From Korobacter sp963758505 (GTDB taxonomy: Bacteria > Acidobacteriota > Terriglobia > Terriglobales > Acidobacteriaceae), in the NCBI GenBank assembly GCA_963758505.1, contig CAVWVJ010000001.1, forward strand, positions 1,798,001 to 1,862,000: 64,000 nucleotides of DNA, read 5' to 3'. Position numbers and translations under genes: made by a program. Below are positions 51,464 to 59,399 of this stretch, piece after piece (position 1 is the stretch's first letter; every line of letters starts with the position of its first letter). The notes below the pieces were generated by a model. That model saw only the letters and a program-made list of their open reading frames with translations. It was not told the origin of the DNA and ran no database searches.

Positions 51464-52558
51464 ATGGCAAAGTGCGAACAATGCGGGACTGAGTTTTCCA
51501 ATTGGTTCGGAGATGTGAAGCAGCGCTGCCCGGAGTGCGAGAGGCGAGCCCGCGAACAATTGCGGCCGCAAGTCCTTCCGCCGGAAAACACCGACCAGTC
51601 TGCCGTGCCGCGGATCCAGCTTCCGCCGCCGATCGCTACCCGGATCCTGATCGGCATCAATGTCGCTGTCTTCCTGGCCATGGCATTGATGACGAAGCAA
51701 TTCTTCGCCTTCGATACGGAGACAGCACTGCGCTGGGGCGCCGATTTTGCCCCTGCGACTGCCAGTGGCGAGTGGTGGCGGATGCTCACCTCGATGTTCC
51801 TGCATGGCGGGATTATCCACATCGCGGTGAATATGTGGGCGCTTCGCAACCTCGGCTACACCGCTGAGTTGTTTTATGGACGAAGGAATTTCCTGATCAT
51901 CTACCTGCTGAGCGGCTTCGCGGGCAGTTCTGCGACTTTGATCTGGCGGCCCGACACGGTGAGCGTGGGAGCGAGCGGCGCGATCTTCGGAGTCGCGGGA
52001 GCGCTCGCCGCGATGGTCTATTTCAAGAAGTTACCCGTTGATCGAGCGGTGCTGAAACGCGATATCGGAAGTATCGGCGCGGTGATTTTTTATAACCTCG
52101 TGCTTGGGGCTACCATCCCGATCATCAACAATGCCGCGCACGTGGGCGGATTGATCGCCGGGGTCATTCTCGGATACGCCCTGCCTGCCATGATCTTTCG
52201 AGCGGAGCGGGAGAAATCGGACACCCCGGGTTACATGGCGATCGCGGCGGTGCTCGCACTGATCCTCGTCATTGGCTACTCGGGACATCAAAGGTTGGCG
52301 GCGGACAGCGAAGTGTATCGTGCTGAACAGGCCTATGACGCGGGGAACAAGGATGCGGCTCTGCAGTATGCGGAGCGCGCCGCCGCATTGCATCCCAGAA
52401 CGTTTTATGCGAACTACATCGTGGGCGCTCTTTATTTGGAGAACCACAGGAACGCCGACGCCCTTCCCTTTCTCGAAAAAGCTGCACAAATGCAGCCGAA
52501 GAACCGGGCGGTTCTGGCCGCACTCCAGCAGGCGCGAAGCGATAACCAAAAAGAATAA
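51464..52558 (+). CDS. Rhomboid intramembrane serine protease with N-terminal zinc ribbon and C-terminal TPR
   Basis: The 364-residue product starts 2 bases after the previous stop. It carries an N-terminal zinc ribbon (CEQCG at 4-8 and CPEC at 22-25), the six-helix rhomboid core with HGGIIHIAVNMWALRNLG, the catalytic Ser171 in GASGAIFG and His226 in NNAAHVGG, and a final TPR-like domain (AEQAYDAGNKDAALQYAERAAALHP). It cleaves single-pass membrane proteins within the membrane. A zinc ribbon before the core and a TPR after it suggest recruitment to protein partners. The substrate could include the adjacent lipoprotein, though nothing shows it. Confidence 0.93.
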   Translation: MAKCEQCGTEFSNWFGDVKQRCPECERRAREQLRPQVLPPENTDQSAVPRIQLPPPIATRILIGINVAVFLAMALMTKQFFAFDTETALRWGADFAPATASGEWWRMLTSMFLHGGIIHIAVNMWALRNLGYTAELFYGRRNFLIIYLLSGFAGSSATLIWRPDTVSVGASGAIFGVAGALAAMVYFKKLPVDRAVLKRDIGSIGAVIFYNLVLGATIPIINNAAHVGGLIAGVILGYALPAMIFRAEREKSDTPGYMAIAAVLALILVIGYSGHQRLAADSEVYRAEQAYDAGNKDAALQYAERAAALHPRTFYANYIVGALYLENHRNADALPFLEKAAQMQPKNRAVLAALQQARSDNQKE

Positions 52559-52582
52559 GGGCGCCGTAGCGCCCCTATTCTT
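52551..52582. terminator. Bidirectional terminator between rhomboid and bacilliredoxin genes
   Basis: AAGAATA-A-GGGCGC and GCGCCC-C-TATTCTT pair over 13 bp with one A-C mismatch and a CGTA loop. The stem starts inside the rhomboid stop region and ends before the convergent gene's stop at 52595, so it can stop both transcripts. A- and T-rich flanks fit this. Confidence 0.7.
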
Positions 52583-52594
52583 GCCGATAAACTT

Positions 52595-53035
52595 TTAGCT
52601 CTTGCTCGTTTCCGCCGCAGCTCCGCAGTATTGATCGAAGGCCTGCTCGAGGTTCGCCGCGATCTGCTCCGCGGTGCGTGTTTCGATATCGCTCCGCTGG
52701 ATCATGTGGACCAGCTTGCCATCGCGCAGGAAACCAATCGAGGGCGAGGAGGGCGGATATCCCGTGAAGTAGCTGCGAGCTTTGTCGGTGGCCTCGCGAT
52801 CCTGACCGGCGAATACGGTAATGGACCGGACCGGCTTGGTCCCATGCTGTAACGCGCGACGGATACCGGGCCGCATTTTGCCCGCTGCACATCCGCAAAC
52901 CGAGTTCACCACGACCATCAGTGTGCCCTGGGTATTGCGCACGGCTTCGTCCACCGCCTCCGGGGTCTTCGCTTCCTCAATCCCGACCCGCGTCAACTCC
53001 TCACGCATCGGCACAAGCATAATCTCTGGATACAT
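52595..53035 (-). CDS. BrxA/BrxB-type bacilliredoxin
   Basis: The 146-residue product is a thioredoxin-fold protein of the YphP/YqiW family. It has MVVVNSVCGCAAGKMRPGIRRAL with the CGC active site (the family's signature, in place of CxxC), and PPSSPSIGFLRDGKLVHMI with the cis-proline. Bacilliredoxins remove bacillithiol from S-bacillithiolated proteins; in organisms without bacillithiol the partner is unknown. No bacillithiol-synthesis genes (bshABC) are seen in the window. It is monocistronic. Confidence 0.93.
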   Translation of the reverse strand: MYPEIMLVPMREELTRVGIEEAKTPEAVDEAVRNTQGTLMVVVNSVCGCAAGKMRPGIRRALQHGTKPVRSITVFAGQDREATDKARSYFTGYPPSSPSIGFLRDGKLVHMIQRSDIETRTAEQIAANLEQAFDQYCGAAAETSKS

Positions 53036-53163
53036 TCGCTCTCCTCAACTGCTGGCTCATTATCGCACTTCCTATTCGATGTTCTGCCTCCCACCGAGGT
53101 GACAAGAAAGTGACGCCAAAGTTCCCGCGTGGCGGTCGGCAGGCTCGCTGGTTATGATGGGCT

Positions 53164-54240
53164 GTGCTTTCCATTCGAGAGAAGGTTCCTTTAGCGCCTT
53201 TGACCACGCTGGGCGTCGGCGGCTCGGCTCGCTTCTACGTCGAGGCGCATAGTCCGGAACAGGTGCGGGATGCCGTCGAGCATTGCTCGGCCCAGAAGCT
53301 TCCCCTCTTCGTCCTGGGAGGCGGAAGCAATCTCGTGGTCTCCGACGCCGGCTGGCCGGGGCTGGTGCTTCATCTCCAGATGAAGGGGATCCAGCGGCGT
53401 GGGAAAGGCGACGATATCGTGTTCGAGACGGCCGCGGGCGAAGATTGGGACGCCTTCGTCGGCGCTGCGGTCGCGGCAAATTGCGGCGGCATCGAGTGCC
53501 TGAGCGGCATACCGGGAACCGTGGGTGGGACGCCGGTGCAGAACGTGGGCGCCTACGGACAGGAGGTCTCCGACACGATTGTCGGCGTAACGGCCCTCGA
53601 TCGGGAGAGCGGAGAGCTGCGCGAGTTCACCAACGCCGATTGCGGTTTCGCCTATCGGACCAGCCTCTTCAACACCACGGATCGAGACCGCTTCATCGTC
53701 TTGCGGGTGAGCTATGCGCTGAAGCGCGGTGCGAAGCCAAAGATCGAGTATGCGGACCTGCAACGATACTTCGAGGGAACCACCTCGGAACCGTCGCTCC
53801 AGGAGGTGCGCGATGCGGTACGGGAGATCCGGCGCAGCAAGGGCATGTTGCTGGTGGAAGGCGATCCGGACGTGCGCAGCGCGGGATCGTTCTTCAAGAA
53901 TCCCATCGTTCGACTGCAACGCTTCCTCGAACTCGACGCCGCCATGCAGAGCCGTGGACTGCAGCTTCCCAGCTATCCGGCCGAAGACGGCCAGCGGAAG
54001 CTGTCGGCGGCGTGGCTGGTGGAGAAAGCCGGATTTCACAAGGGGTACGTGCACGGAAATGTCGGCATTTCGAGTAAGCATACGCTGGCGATCGTGAATC
54101 GCGGCGGCGCGAGATCGTCGGAGATCGCGTCGTTCATGAACGTGATTCGCGAAACGGTGTTTTCGCGCTTCCAGATCGACCTGCATCCCGAGCCCGTCTT
54201 TGTCGGCTTCGACAAATCGCCCGTCGTCCCTATGGGTTGA
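53164..54240 (+). CDS. murB: UDP-N-acetylenolpyruvoylglucosamine reductase
   Basis: GTG 53164 lies 5 bases after a TATGAT -10-like box, so translation may be leaderless; there is no ribosome site. The 358-residue product has the FAD-binding p-cresol methylhydroxylase fold: LTTLGVGGSARFYVEA, GGGSNLVVSD, GIPGTVGGTPVQNVGAYGQEV and AGSFFKNP with catalytic Ser242, near the type I/IIb pattern. C-terminal HPEPVFVG carries the conserved glutamate. MurB makes UDP-N-acetylmuramic acid for peptidoglycan. It stands apart from other mur genes and is convergent, by 11 bases of overlap, with modC. Confidence 0.95.
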   Translation: MLSIREKVPLAPLTTLGVGGSARFYVEAHSPEQVRDAVEHCSAQKLPLFVLGGGSNLVVSDAGWPGLVLHLQMKGIQRRGKGDDIVFETAAGEDWDAFVGAAVAANCGGIECLSGIPGTVGGTPVQNVGAYGQEVSDTIVGVTALDRESGELREFTNADCGFAYRTSLFNTTDRDRFIVLRVSYALKRGAKPKIEYADLQRYFEGTTSEPSLQEVRDAVREIRRSKGMLLVEGDPDVRSAGSFFKNPIVRLQRFLELDAAMQSRGLQLPSYPAEDGQRKLSAAWLVEKAGFHKGYVHGNVGISSKHTLAIVNRGGARSSEIASFMNVIRETVFSRFQIDLHPEPVFVGFDKSPVVPMG

Positions 54241-55318
54241 GGAGATGGCAGGAATACGTTTTAATCACGAGCCACACGTTCTTCCCTCCTGTAAGCCCCA
54301 GCGAGAGTTGAGCGCCGGTCGTTACGTGCGCTTCAAATTTGGCGCCGTGGACGTTGACTAACAGGCGCACTCGCACCCCCCTCTGCTCTACCGACTCGAT
54401 CGTGCCGGGCAGGATATTGCGCGCGCTGATGGCTTTCGGGCGCTCGGCGGCGACGAGGATGTCCCCGGCGCGGATTCCGAGCGCGAGTTGAGGGCCGGTG
54501 ATGCGCGTCAGCGGTGCTTCGAGAACGACCTCCGTGCCGGAGATGCGGCAGCTCATGGTGCCTTGCTCGGCATGCTCGCTCACCACTTCGCATTGCAGCA
54601 GGTTCTCGAAGCCCGCGAGCTGCGCGATGGGCTTGCGCGCGGGCGAGGTGAGCACGTCCTGCGGAGCACCCGAAGCGACCACTTTTCCCTCTTCGAGGAC
54701 GATCAAGCGTTCTCCCAGCGTGTACGCCTCCTCGCGGTCGTGGGTGACGTAGAGGATCGGGATCTGCCGTTCCTCGTTCCAGCGGCGCAGGAATTCCACG
54801 ATCTTCGTCTTGGTCGCGGCGTCGAGGGCGGCGAGCGGTTCGTCCATCAGCAGGAGCGAGGGAGCGGGAGCGAGTGCCCGAGCCAAGGCAACCCGCTGCC
54901 GCTGGCCGGCCGACAACTGCGGTGGCTTGCGATCCAACAGCTCGGAGATCTCCATTGCGTCCACGAGCGGGACGACGCGCGTGCTCCAGCGTTGTTCGTC
55001 ACTGCCGGTTAGTCCGAAGGCGATGTTTTCGCGCACCGTGAGGTGGGGAAACAACGCCTGTGATTGCAGGACGTAGGCCACGCCACGGAGGTGAGTCGGG
55101 AGGTCGAGCGGCGCCGAGGTATCGAGCAGAACGCGATCGCCGGCGACAATTCTGCCTTCGTCGGGCTTGGTGAACCCGGCGATGCAGTCCAGGAGAGTCG
55201 TCTTGCCGGCACCCGAGGCGCCGAAGAGGATGCTGAACCCGGGGGCGAAGCCGAAATCGACTTGCAGGGTGAAACCGCTGGGAAACTGCTTCCGCACCTT
55301 GACGGAGAGCGCGATCAC
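54230..55318 (-). CDS. modC: Molybdate ABC transporter ATP-binding protein
   Basis: GTG 55318 overlaps the modB stop as GTGA, which is preferred over the frame start 21 bases upstream. The 362-residue product has Walker A GASGAGKTTLLD, signature LSAGQRQRVALARALA, Walker B LLLMDEPLAALD, the H-loop VTHDREEAYTLG, and a C-terminal MOP/TOBE domain of about 120 residues (ISGTEVVLEAPLTRITGPQLALGIRAGDILVAAERP). It powers molybdate uptake with ModB. The modA binding-protein gene is not adjacent and must be elsewhere. Its last bases overlap murB convergently. Confidence 0.92.
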   Translation of the reverse strand: MIALSVKVRKQFPSGFTLQVDFGFAPGFSILFGASGAGKTTLLDCIAGFTKPDEGRIVAGDRVLLDTSAPLDLPTHLRGVAYVLQSQALFPHLTVRENIAFGLTGSDEQRWSTRVVPLVDAMEISELLDRKPPQLSAGQRQRVALARALAPAPSLLLMDEPLAALDAATKTKIVEFLRRWNEERQIPILYVTHDREEAYTLGERLIVLEEGKVVASGAPQDVLTSPARKPIAQLAGFENLLQCEVVSEHAEQGTMSCRISGTEVVLEAPLTRITGPQLALGIRAGDILVAAERPKAISARNILPGTIESVEQRGVRVRLLVNVHGAKFEAHVTTGAQLSLGLTGGKNVWLVIKTYSCHLLNP

Positions 55319-55989
55319 CGCCACGGCCAGATCACCCACTTGCTTCGGTTCAATCCATAGACCAGGGACAGCATGACGAACGAGACCACCAGCAGCAGCA
55401 GGGCCGTCTGATTGGCTGCGCGATAGTCGAGCGCCTCGACGGAATCGTAAATCGCGATGGAGACCGTCTGCGTCTGGCCGGGGATATTGCCGCCGATCAT
55501 GAGCACCACGCCGAACTCACCGAGAGTATGCGCAAAGGCCAGCATGGTACCGGTAATGATCGCGTTTTTTGACAGCGGCAGGACGATGCGGTGAAAGACG
55601 CGATAGGGAGAGGCCCCCAGGGTCGCCGCGGCACGGAGCAAGGAATGGTCCACAGAGGCGAAACCGGCGGCCATGGGTTGCACCGCGAAGGGCAGGCTGT
55701 AGAGTACCGAGCCGACGACAAGGCCTCCGAAGGTAAACGCCAGCCCGTGGCCGGTGAGGCTAGCGTAGGCGCGCCCAAAGGGGCTTAGCGGACCAATGGC
55801 AACCAGGACGTAAAAACCGAGCACGGTAGGCGGCAGGACGATCGGCAGGGCGACCACCGACTCGAGGAGAAATTTCCAGCGCGCCCGGGAAAAGGCGATC
55901 CAGGCGGCGATCGGCAGCCCGACCACCAGCAGCACCGCGCTGACGATCAGCGACAACTTCAGGGTGAGCAGCAGTGCGGTCCAGTCCAC
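55315..55989 (-). CDS. modB: Molybdate ABC transporter permease
   Basis: The 224-residue product has five membrane helices and the ABC-permease EAA loop (ASVDHSLLRAAATLGASPYRVFHRIVLPLSKNAI). VLPPTVLGFYVLVAIGPLSPFG and IGGNIPGQTQTVSIAIYD are close to the ModB consensus. The C-terminal end overlaps modC. No modA lies upstream: the region beyond 56000 contains only repeats. This module could feed the molybdenum hydroxylase at 11-14 kb. Confidence 0.93.
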   Translation of the reverse strand: MDWTALLLTLKLSLIVSAVLLVVGLPIAAWIAFSRARWKFLLESVVALPIVLPPTVLGFYVLVAIGPLSPFGRAYASLTGHGLAFTFGGLVVGSVLYSLPFAVQPMAAGFASVDHSLLRAAATLGASPYRVFHRIVLPLSKNAIITGTMLAFAHTLGEFGVVLMIGGNIPGQTQTVSIAIYDSVEALDYRAANQTALLLLVVSFVMLSLVYGLNRSKWVIWPWR

Positions 55990-56056
55990 GCGTGGATTGT
56001 ACTACCCCTCCCCGCTGCTCTTGTTTGTTTTCAAGGGTTTAGACAGTGCAATCCGC

Positions 56057-56116
56057 GCAAAATATTCCGGACAAAGGGGTTAGGGGCAAAATATTGCGGG
56101 ATAAGGAGTTAGGGGG
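56057..56116. repeat. Two imperfect 29-base direct repeats
   Basis: The unit GCAAAATATT...GGGGTTAGGGG begins at 56057 and again at 56086, differing at a few positions (CCGGACAAAGGGG against GCGGGATAAGGAG). It borders the larger tandem repeat. Its function is unknown. Confidence 0.6.
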
Positions 56117-56123
56117 CTTAGAG

Positions 56124-56453
56124 AGAACAGCAGGTTGCCACGCCCCAAGGGCTGGGGCTCGCAATGACAAGAGCAGCGACGGGGTCTGCGCGACTTTTGT
56201 GGGCTGAACCGCGCGGCAGAACAGCAGGTTGCCACGCCCCAAGGGCTGGGCTCGCAATGACAAGAGCAGCGACGGGGTCTGCGCGACTTTTGTGGGCTGA
56301 ACCGCGCGGCAGAACAGCAGGTTGCCACGCCCCAAAGGCTGGGGCTCGCAATGACAAGGACAGCAACGGGGTCTGCGCGACTTTTGTGGGCTGAACCGCG
56401 CGAGAGAACAGCAGGTTGCCACGCCCCAAGGGCTGGGGCTCGCAATGACAAGG
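56124..56453. repeat. 3.5 tandem copies of a 93-94-base intergenic repeat
   Basis: Copies starting with AGAACAGCAGGTTGCC begin at 56124, 56218, 56311 and 56405, so the period is 94, 93 and 94 bases. Copies 1-3 are full and copy 4 stops near 56453. Between copies only single-base changes and one deleted G are seen. Each unit contains GCCCC...GGGGC inverted repeats that can form a hairpin. The copies have no unique spacers, so this is not CRISPR. The stretch 55990-56621 has no believable gene; open frames through it are only repeat-driven. Confidence 0.95.
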
Positions 56454-56621
56454 AACTGCGTGGGTACTTTTCGCAGCTTAGTTTGCTGAACCGCGCCGCG
56501 TTCGGGCTGAGCCGCGTTACTTTTTCAAAGAACAGGTGAGAGCCGGGTGGGCATGCCCCACATGCGTAGAGTATCGGGAGGCGCGTTAAAGCGCCTGTGA
56601 TGGCCGCACCGATCTTTGTGA

Positions 56622-57296
56622 TCAGAGACCCTTGAACGGGGGCTCGGGGGCGGGCTTGTTCCCGGCGATTCCTTCGTCTTCCCACTCATGGCCGCAGTCG
56701 TCACAGACCCAGTGGAACTTCGATGGATTGGTAACCTTGCCGCCAGCAGAGGTGGCGTCGCGTTCCTCGAAGATGACGCCTTCGGAGTGGCATTTGGGGC
56801 AGCGGATTTCGAGGTCGGGCGGCTCTTCCTGTTTTCCGAAATCCGGGATGGCGACGGTGAGAAGCTCAATGGCGAGGTTGTACTGGGCGAGCCAGACGCG
56901 CATCTCCACGTCGCCATGAAAGCTCGAGCCGAATAGCCTGGAATCGCGAGTCCTCTCTTCCCCGAGAAAACATTCGATATGCGCCTGATCGAGGACCGTT
57001 TTCACCTTCAGGAGCTCGTCCATGGCGTGCGCGACGTAGACGACGGCGATGTCGCGGTCGTCAGGCACGAAGCCATCGTCGGTGGGCGGAAGCGGTTCGA
57101 GGGTCTCGTCCTCTGGTGCTGCGAGGTTCAGGGAGATTCTCAGGCCGCGGTTGGAGATTTCGAAGGAGAGCGCCTGCCGGGCGATGTCGGTGAGGTCGTA
57201 GGCCTCCGCGGCGACGCCTTCGAGCTCGTCGTCGGTCATGTTGCGATAAGCCTGGGAAAGGCGGTTGTGTTCTTTCTGAAGGTCGGCGGGATGCAT
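56622..57296 (-). CDS. DUF2007-type signal protein with C-terminal zinc ribbon
   Basis: The 224-residue product begins with a helical region (DLQKEHNRLSQAYRNMTDDELEGVAAEAY), then VVYVAHAMDELLKVKTVLDQAHIECFLG, which resembles the DUF2007 (GlnB-like) domain, and ends with a zinc ribbon (IRCPKCHSEGVIFEE...WVCDDCGHEWED). It is likely cytoplasmic and may bind a partner protein. It lies 140 bases downstream of nuoB on the same strand. Confidence 0.65.
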   Translation of the reverse strand: MHPADLQKEHNRLSQAYRNMTDDELEGVAAEAYDLTDIARQALSFEISNRGLRISLNLAAPEDETLEPLPPTDDGFVPDDRDIAVVYVAHAMDELLKVKTVLDQAHIECFLGEERTRDSRLFGSSFHGDVEMRVWLAQYNLAIELLTVAIPDFGKQEEPPDLEIRCPKCHSEGVIFEERDATSAGGKVTNPSKFHWVCDDCGHEWEDEGIAGNKPAPEPPFKGL

Positions 57297-57380
57297 GGAA
57301 GGGGATGATACGAAAATTCAGGCGTGCGGTGAAGAAAACGTTGGGTATGGTCGCGGAGGAACGAAGGGTATCTCGACTGC

Positions 57381-57403
57381 GGACGCGGATACTCTCCGCG
57401 TCC
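57381..57403. terminator. Perfect 9-bp hairpin between nuoB and the DUF2007-type gene
   Basis: GGACGCGGA (57381-57389) and TCCGCGTCC (57395-57403) pair with a TACTC loop. There is no T-run on either side, so it may be a dispersed palindrome; the flanking CTCGACATGACG is a common kind of intergenic repeat end. Confidence 0.45.
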
Positions 57404-57436
57404 TTCGCTCGACATGACGAAAAACTGAAAAGAGAT

Positions 57437-58003
57437 TTAGGTCGATAGATTCAGGGCGCGTTTGAAGCTGCCGCGCTCGGCCTGAATTTTTTCCTGCAAA
57501 AGCGTGATCGCGTAGATCAACTGTTCGGGGCGCGGGGGGCAGCCGGGGACGTAGATGTCCACCGGGATCCACTGGTTCACGCCTTGCACCAGGGCGTAAT
57601 TGTTGAAGACGCCTCCGGAGGTCGCGCAGGCGCCCATCGAGATGACCCACTTGGGTTCGGGCATCTGGAGATAAAGCTGGCGGATGACGGGGGCCATTTT
57701 CTGCGAGACGCGGCCGGCGATGATCATGAGATCGCTCTGGCGGGGCGACGGGCGGAAGACTTCGGCGCCGAAGCGCGCAATATCGAAGCGGCTGGCGCCC
57801 ATCGACATCATCTCGATGGCGCAGCAGGCGAGGCCGAAGGTCATGGGCCAGATCGAGCTTTTGCGGATCCAGTTCACCGCGTTGTCGAGGGTGGTCAGGA
57901 CAATGCCCTCATTCGGCTGCTCGCCGAAGGTGGCGCGGCGCAGTTGCTCGGTGCTCTGGTCCGAGCCGACGAGGTTATCGAAGCGATCCGTCACGTTGGA
58001 CAT
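57437..58003 (-). CDS. nuoB: NADH-quinone oxidoreductase subunit B, isolated from other nuo genes
   Basis: The 188-residue product has all NuoB landmarks for cluster N2: MTFGLACCAIEMM (Cys-Cys), MGACATSGGVFNNYALVQGVNQ, and VYVPGCPPRPEQLI in the form IYVPGCPPRPE. It binds a [4Fe-4S] cluster that reduces quinone in Complex I. No nuoA, C or D lies beside it; the next genes are a DUF2007-type protein and an MFS transporter. It is therefore an orphan copy, either in addition to a full nuo operon elsewhere or part of a scattered one. Confidence 0.95.
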   Translation of the reverse strand: MSNVTDRFDNLVGSDQSTEQLRRATFGEQPNEGIVLTTLDNAVNWIRKSSIWPMTFGLACCAIEMMSMGASRFDIARFGAEVFRPSPRQSDLMIIAGRVSQKMAPVIRQLYLQMPEPKWVISMGACATSGGVFNNYALVQGVNQWIPVDIYVPGCPPRPEQLIYAITLLQEKIQAERGSFKRALNLST

Positions 58004-58072
58004 ACAGGTCCATTATAACGGTTGGATCGGATGCCGTCCCCTGAAGGGGACTCGCAGCGCGGGCGACCGTTT

Positions 58073-58092
58073 CCCGGCACTCACGTGCCGGG
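58073..58092. terminator. Perfect 8-bp hairpin after the MFS gene
   Basis: CCCGGCAC (58073-58080) and GTGCCGGG (58085-58092) pair around TCAC, 27 bases after the MFS stop on the minus strand. A shorter stem, TCCCCT/AGGGGA, lies at 58037-58050. Neither has a T tail. Confidence 0.4.
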
Positions 58093-58119
58093 CTATTGAC
58101 TGGCGTCGCTGCGCGACTT

Positions 58120-59361
58120 CTAGGCAGTGGCGGGCGCAGGTTCGGGCCGGCTGCGGAGCCACATCCATCCGGCGATGGCGAGAAGGACGAGCGCGCCGGC
58201 GCAGGTGAGGAAGAGCCGCTGCATGCCGAGGCGTTGCGCGAGAGATCCGCTCAGCAACAGTCCCAAGACCTGCGCGATCGAGATCATCGACATGAAGGTG
58301 CTGCTCACCCGGCCCACCATCTGCGGCGGGGTTTCGCGCTGCGACATAGTTTGCGCTGGGATCAGCACCATGGCGATCGAGAAGCCGAGCAGGAAGGTGC
58401 TGATTCCAGCGACCGCCGGGATGCGCGCTGCAGCCAGCACGGCGGTGGCAATGGCAAGCGAGAACAATCCGATGACCACCACGCCTGACTTCGGCTTGCC
58501 ACCGGAGATCTTCGTGATCATGGTGGTGCCCGCAATCAGCCCAACGCCGATCATGGCGCTGATCAGACCGTACAGAAAGGTCCCAGCGTGCAACTGGTCG
58601 CGGACGAAGATGGAGATGAGGGGACTGAAGGCGCTCATCACAAACATCGCGGCCGCCATGGCGATAAACACGAAAGAGAGCCCAGGGTGGGTGAAGATGA
58701 ACCTATTCCCTTCCGTGAAGTCATTGGTCAGACCGCGCAGGGTCTTGTCGGCATCCTCGCGCGGCGGCCGATGAATGGTGAGGGTCGAGATCATCAGCGC
58801 GGAAAAGAGAAAGCTCGCGGCGTCGATGTAGAAACAGGCGCGCTCGGAGAGCCACGCTACGATCGATCCGGCAACCACCGGCGAGGCAATGCGTATCAGG
58901 TAGAAGGCTTGCGAGAGCATGGCATTCGCCTGCAGCAGGCGCTCGCGCGGAACCAGCGTTCGGACGGAAATGGATTGCGCGGGCACGAAGGCACAGGACA
59001 TGACGCTGATGGCGAAGAGCAGAATGCCAATCTCCCGCACGTTCGCGACGAAGATCAGGAGCAGCGCCAGCACAGCGCGCGTGAGGTCGCTGACGATCAT
59101 GACGCGCTTCACGTTCCAGTGATCGACCAGGACTCCCATCGGCGGCCCGATAATGGCGAGCGGCAGCACATAAACGATGACGACGGAAGTCACTTGCAGC
59201 GGATTGCCGTGCCAGCGGAAGGTGATGAGGCTGACAATCGCGAAGATCGCAACAAAATCACCGAAGATGCTGACGAACTGACCAAACCAGATGGTGCGGA
59301 AGGCGGGCAGCTTGAAAATGCTTCCCTGGGGGGCAGTTTGGGGTTGGGGGACAGCGGACAT
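58120..59361 (-). CDS. MFS transporter (EntS/MFS_3-like)
   Basis: The 413-residue product has about twelve membrane helices with the pattern FRTIWFGQFVSIFGDFVAIFAIV in helix one, PMGVLVDHWNVKRVMIVSDL in the loop 2-3 signature, and a matching second half (PPQMVGRVSSTFMSMISIAQVLGLLLSG). It looks like an efflux-type MFS (enterobactin exporter/macrolide-efflux subgroup). The substrate is not known and no biosynthetic genes adjoin it. Confidence 0.88.
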   Translation of the reverse strand: MSAVPQPQTAPQGSIFKLPAFRTIWFGQFVSIFGDFVAIFAIVSLITFRWHGNPLQVTSVVIVYVLPLAIIGPPMGVLVDHWNVKRVMIVSDLTRAVLALLLIFVANVREIGILLFAISVMSCAFVPAQSISVRTLVPRERLLQANAMLSQAFYLIRIASPVVAGSIVAWLSERACFYIDAASFLFSALMISTLTIHRPPREDADKTLRGLTNDFTEGNRFIFTHPGLSFVFIAMAAAMFVMSAFSPLISIFVRDQLHAGTFLYGLISAMIGVGLIAGTTMITKISGGKPKSGVVVIGLFSLAIATAVLAAARIPAVAGISTFLLGFSIAMVLIPAQTMSQRETPPQMVGRVSSTFMSMISIAQVLGLLLSGSLAQRLGMQRLFLTCAGALVLLAIAGWMWLRSRPEPAPATA

Positions 59362-59399
59362 GTAGGAGGCATTTTATCGTGCCGCGTCGCTCCGATAAA

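Noticed and set aside
56124..56453. CRISPR-like array
   Set aside because: The units are contiguous with no unique spacers, the period of 94 bases is too long for a CRISPR repeat, and there is no cas gene.
56039..56685. Open frames of 103-201 codons on the minus strand through the 94-base repeats
   Set aside because: The protein is only the repeat read in frame (a recurring NLLFCRAV-type unit), has no ribosome site and no family resemblance. All three frames of the repeat are open, as expected from its composition.
58037..58092. REP-like intergenic element
   Set aside because: Two short hairpins are present, but no second copy with the same arms is seen in the window, so a repeat family cannot be claimed.
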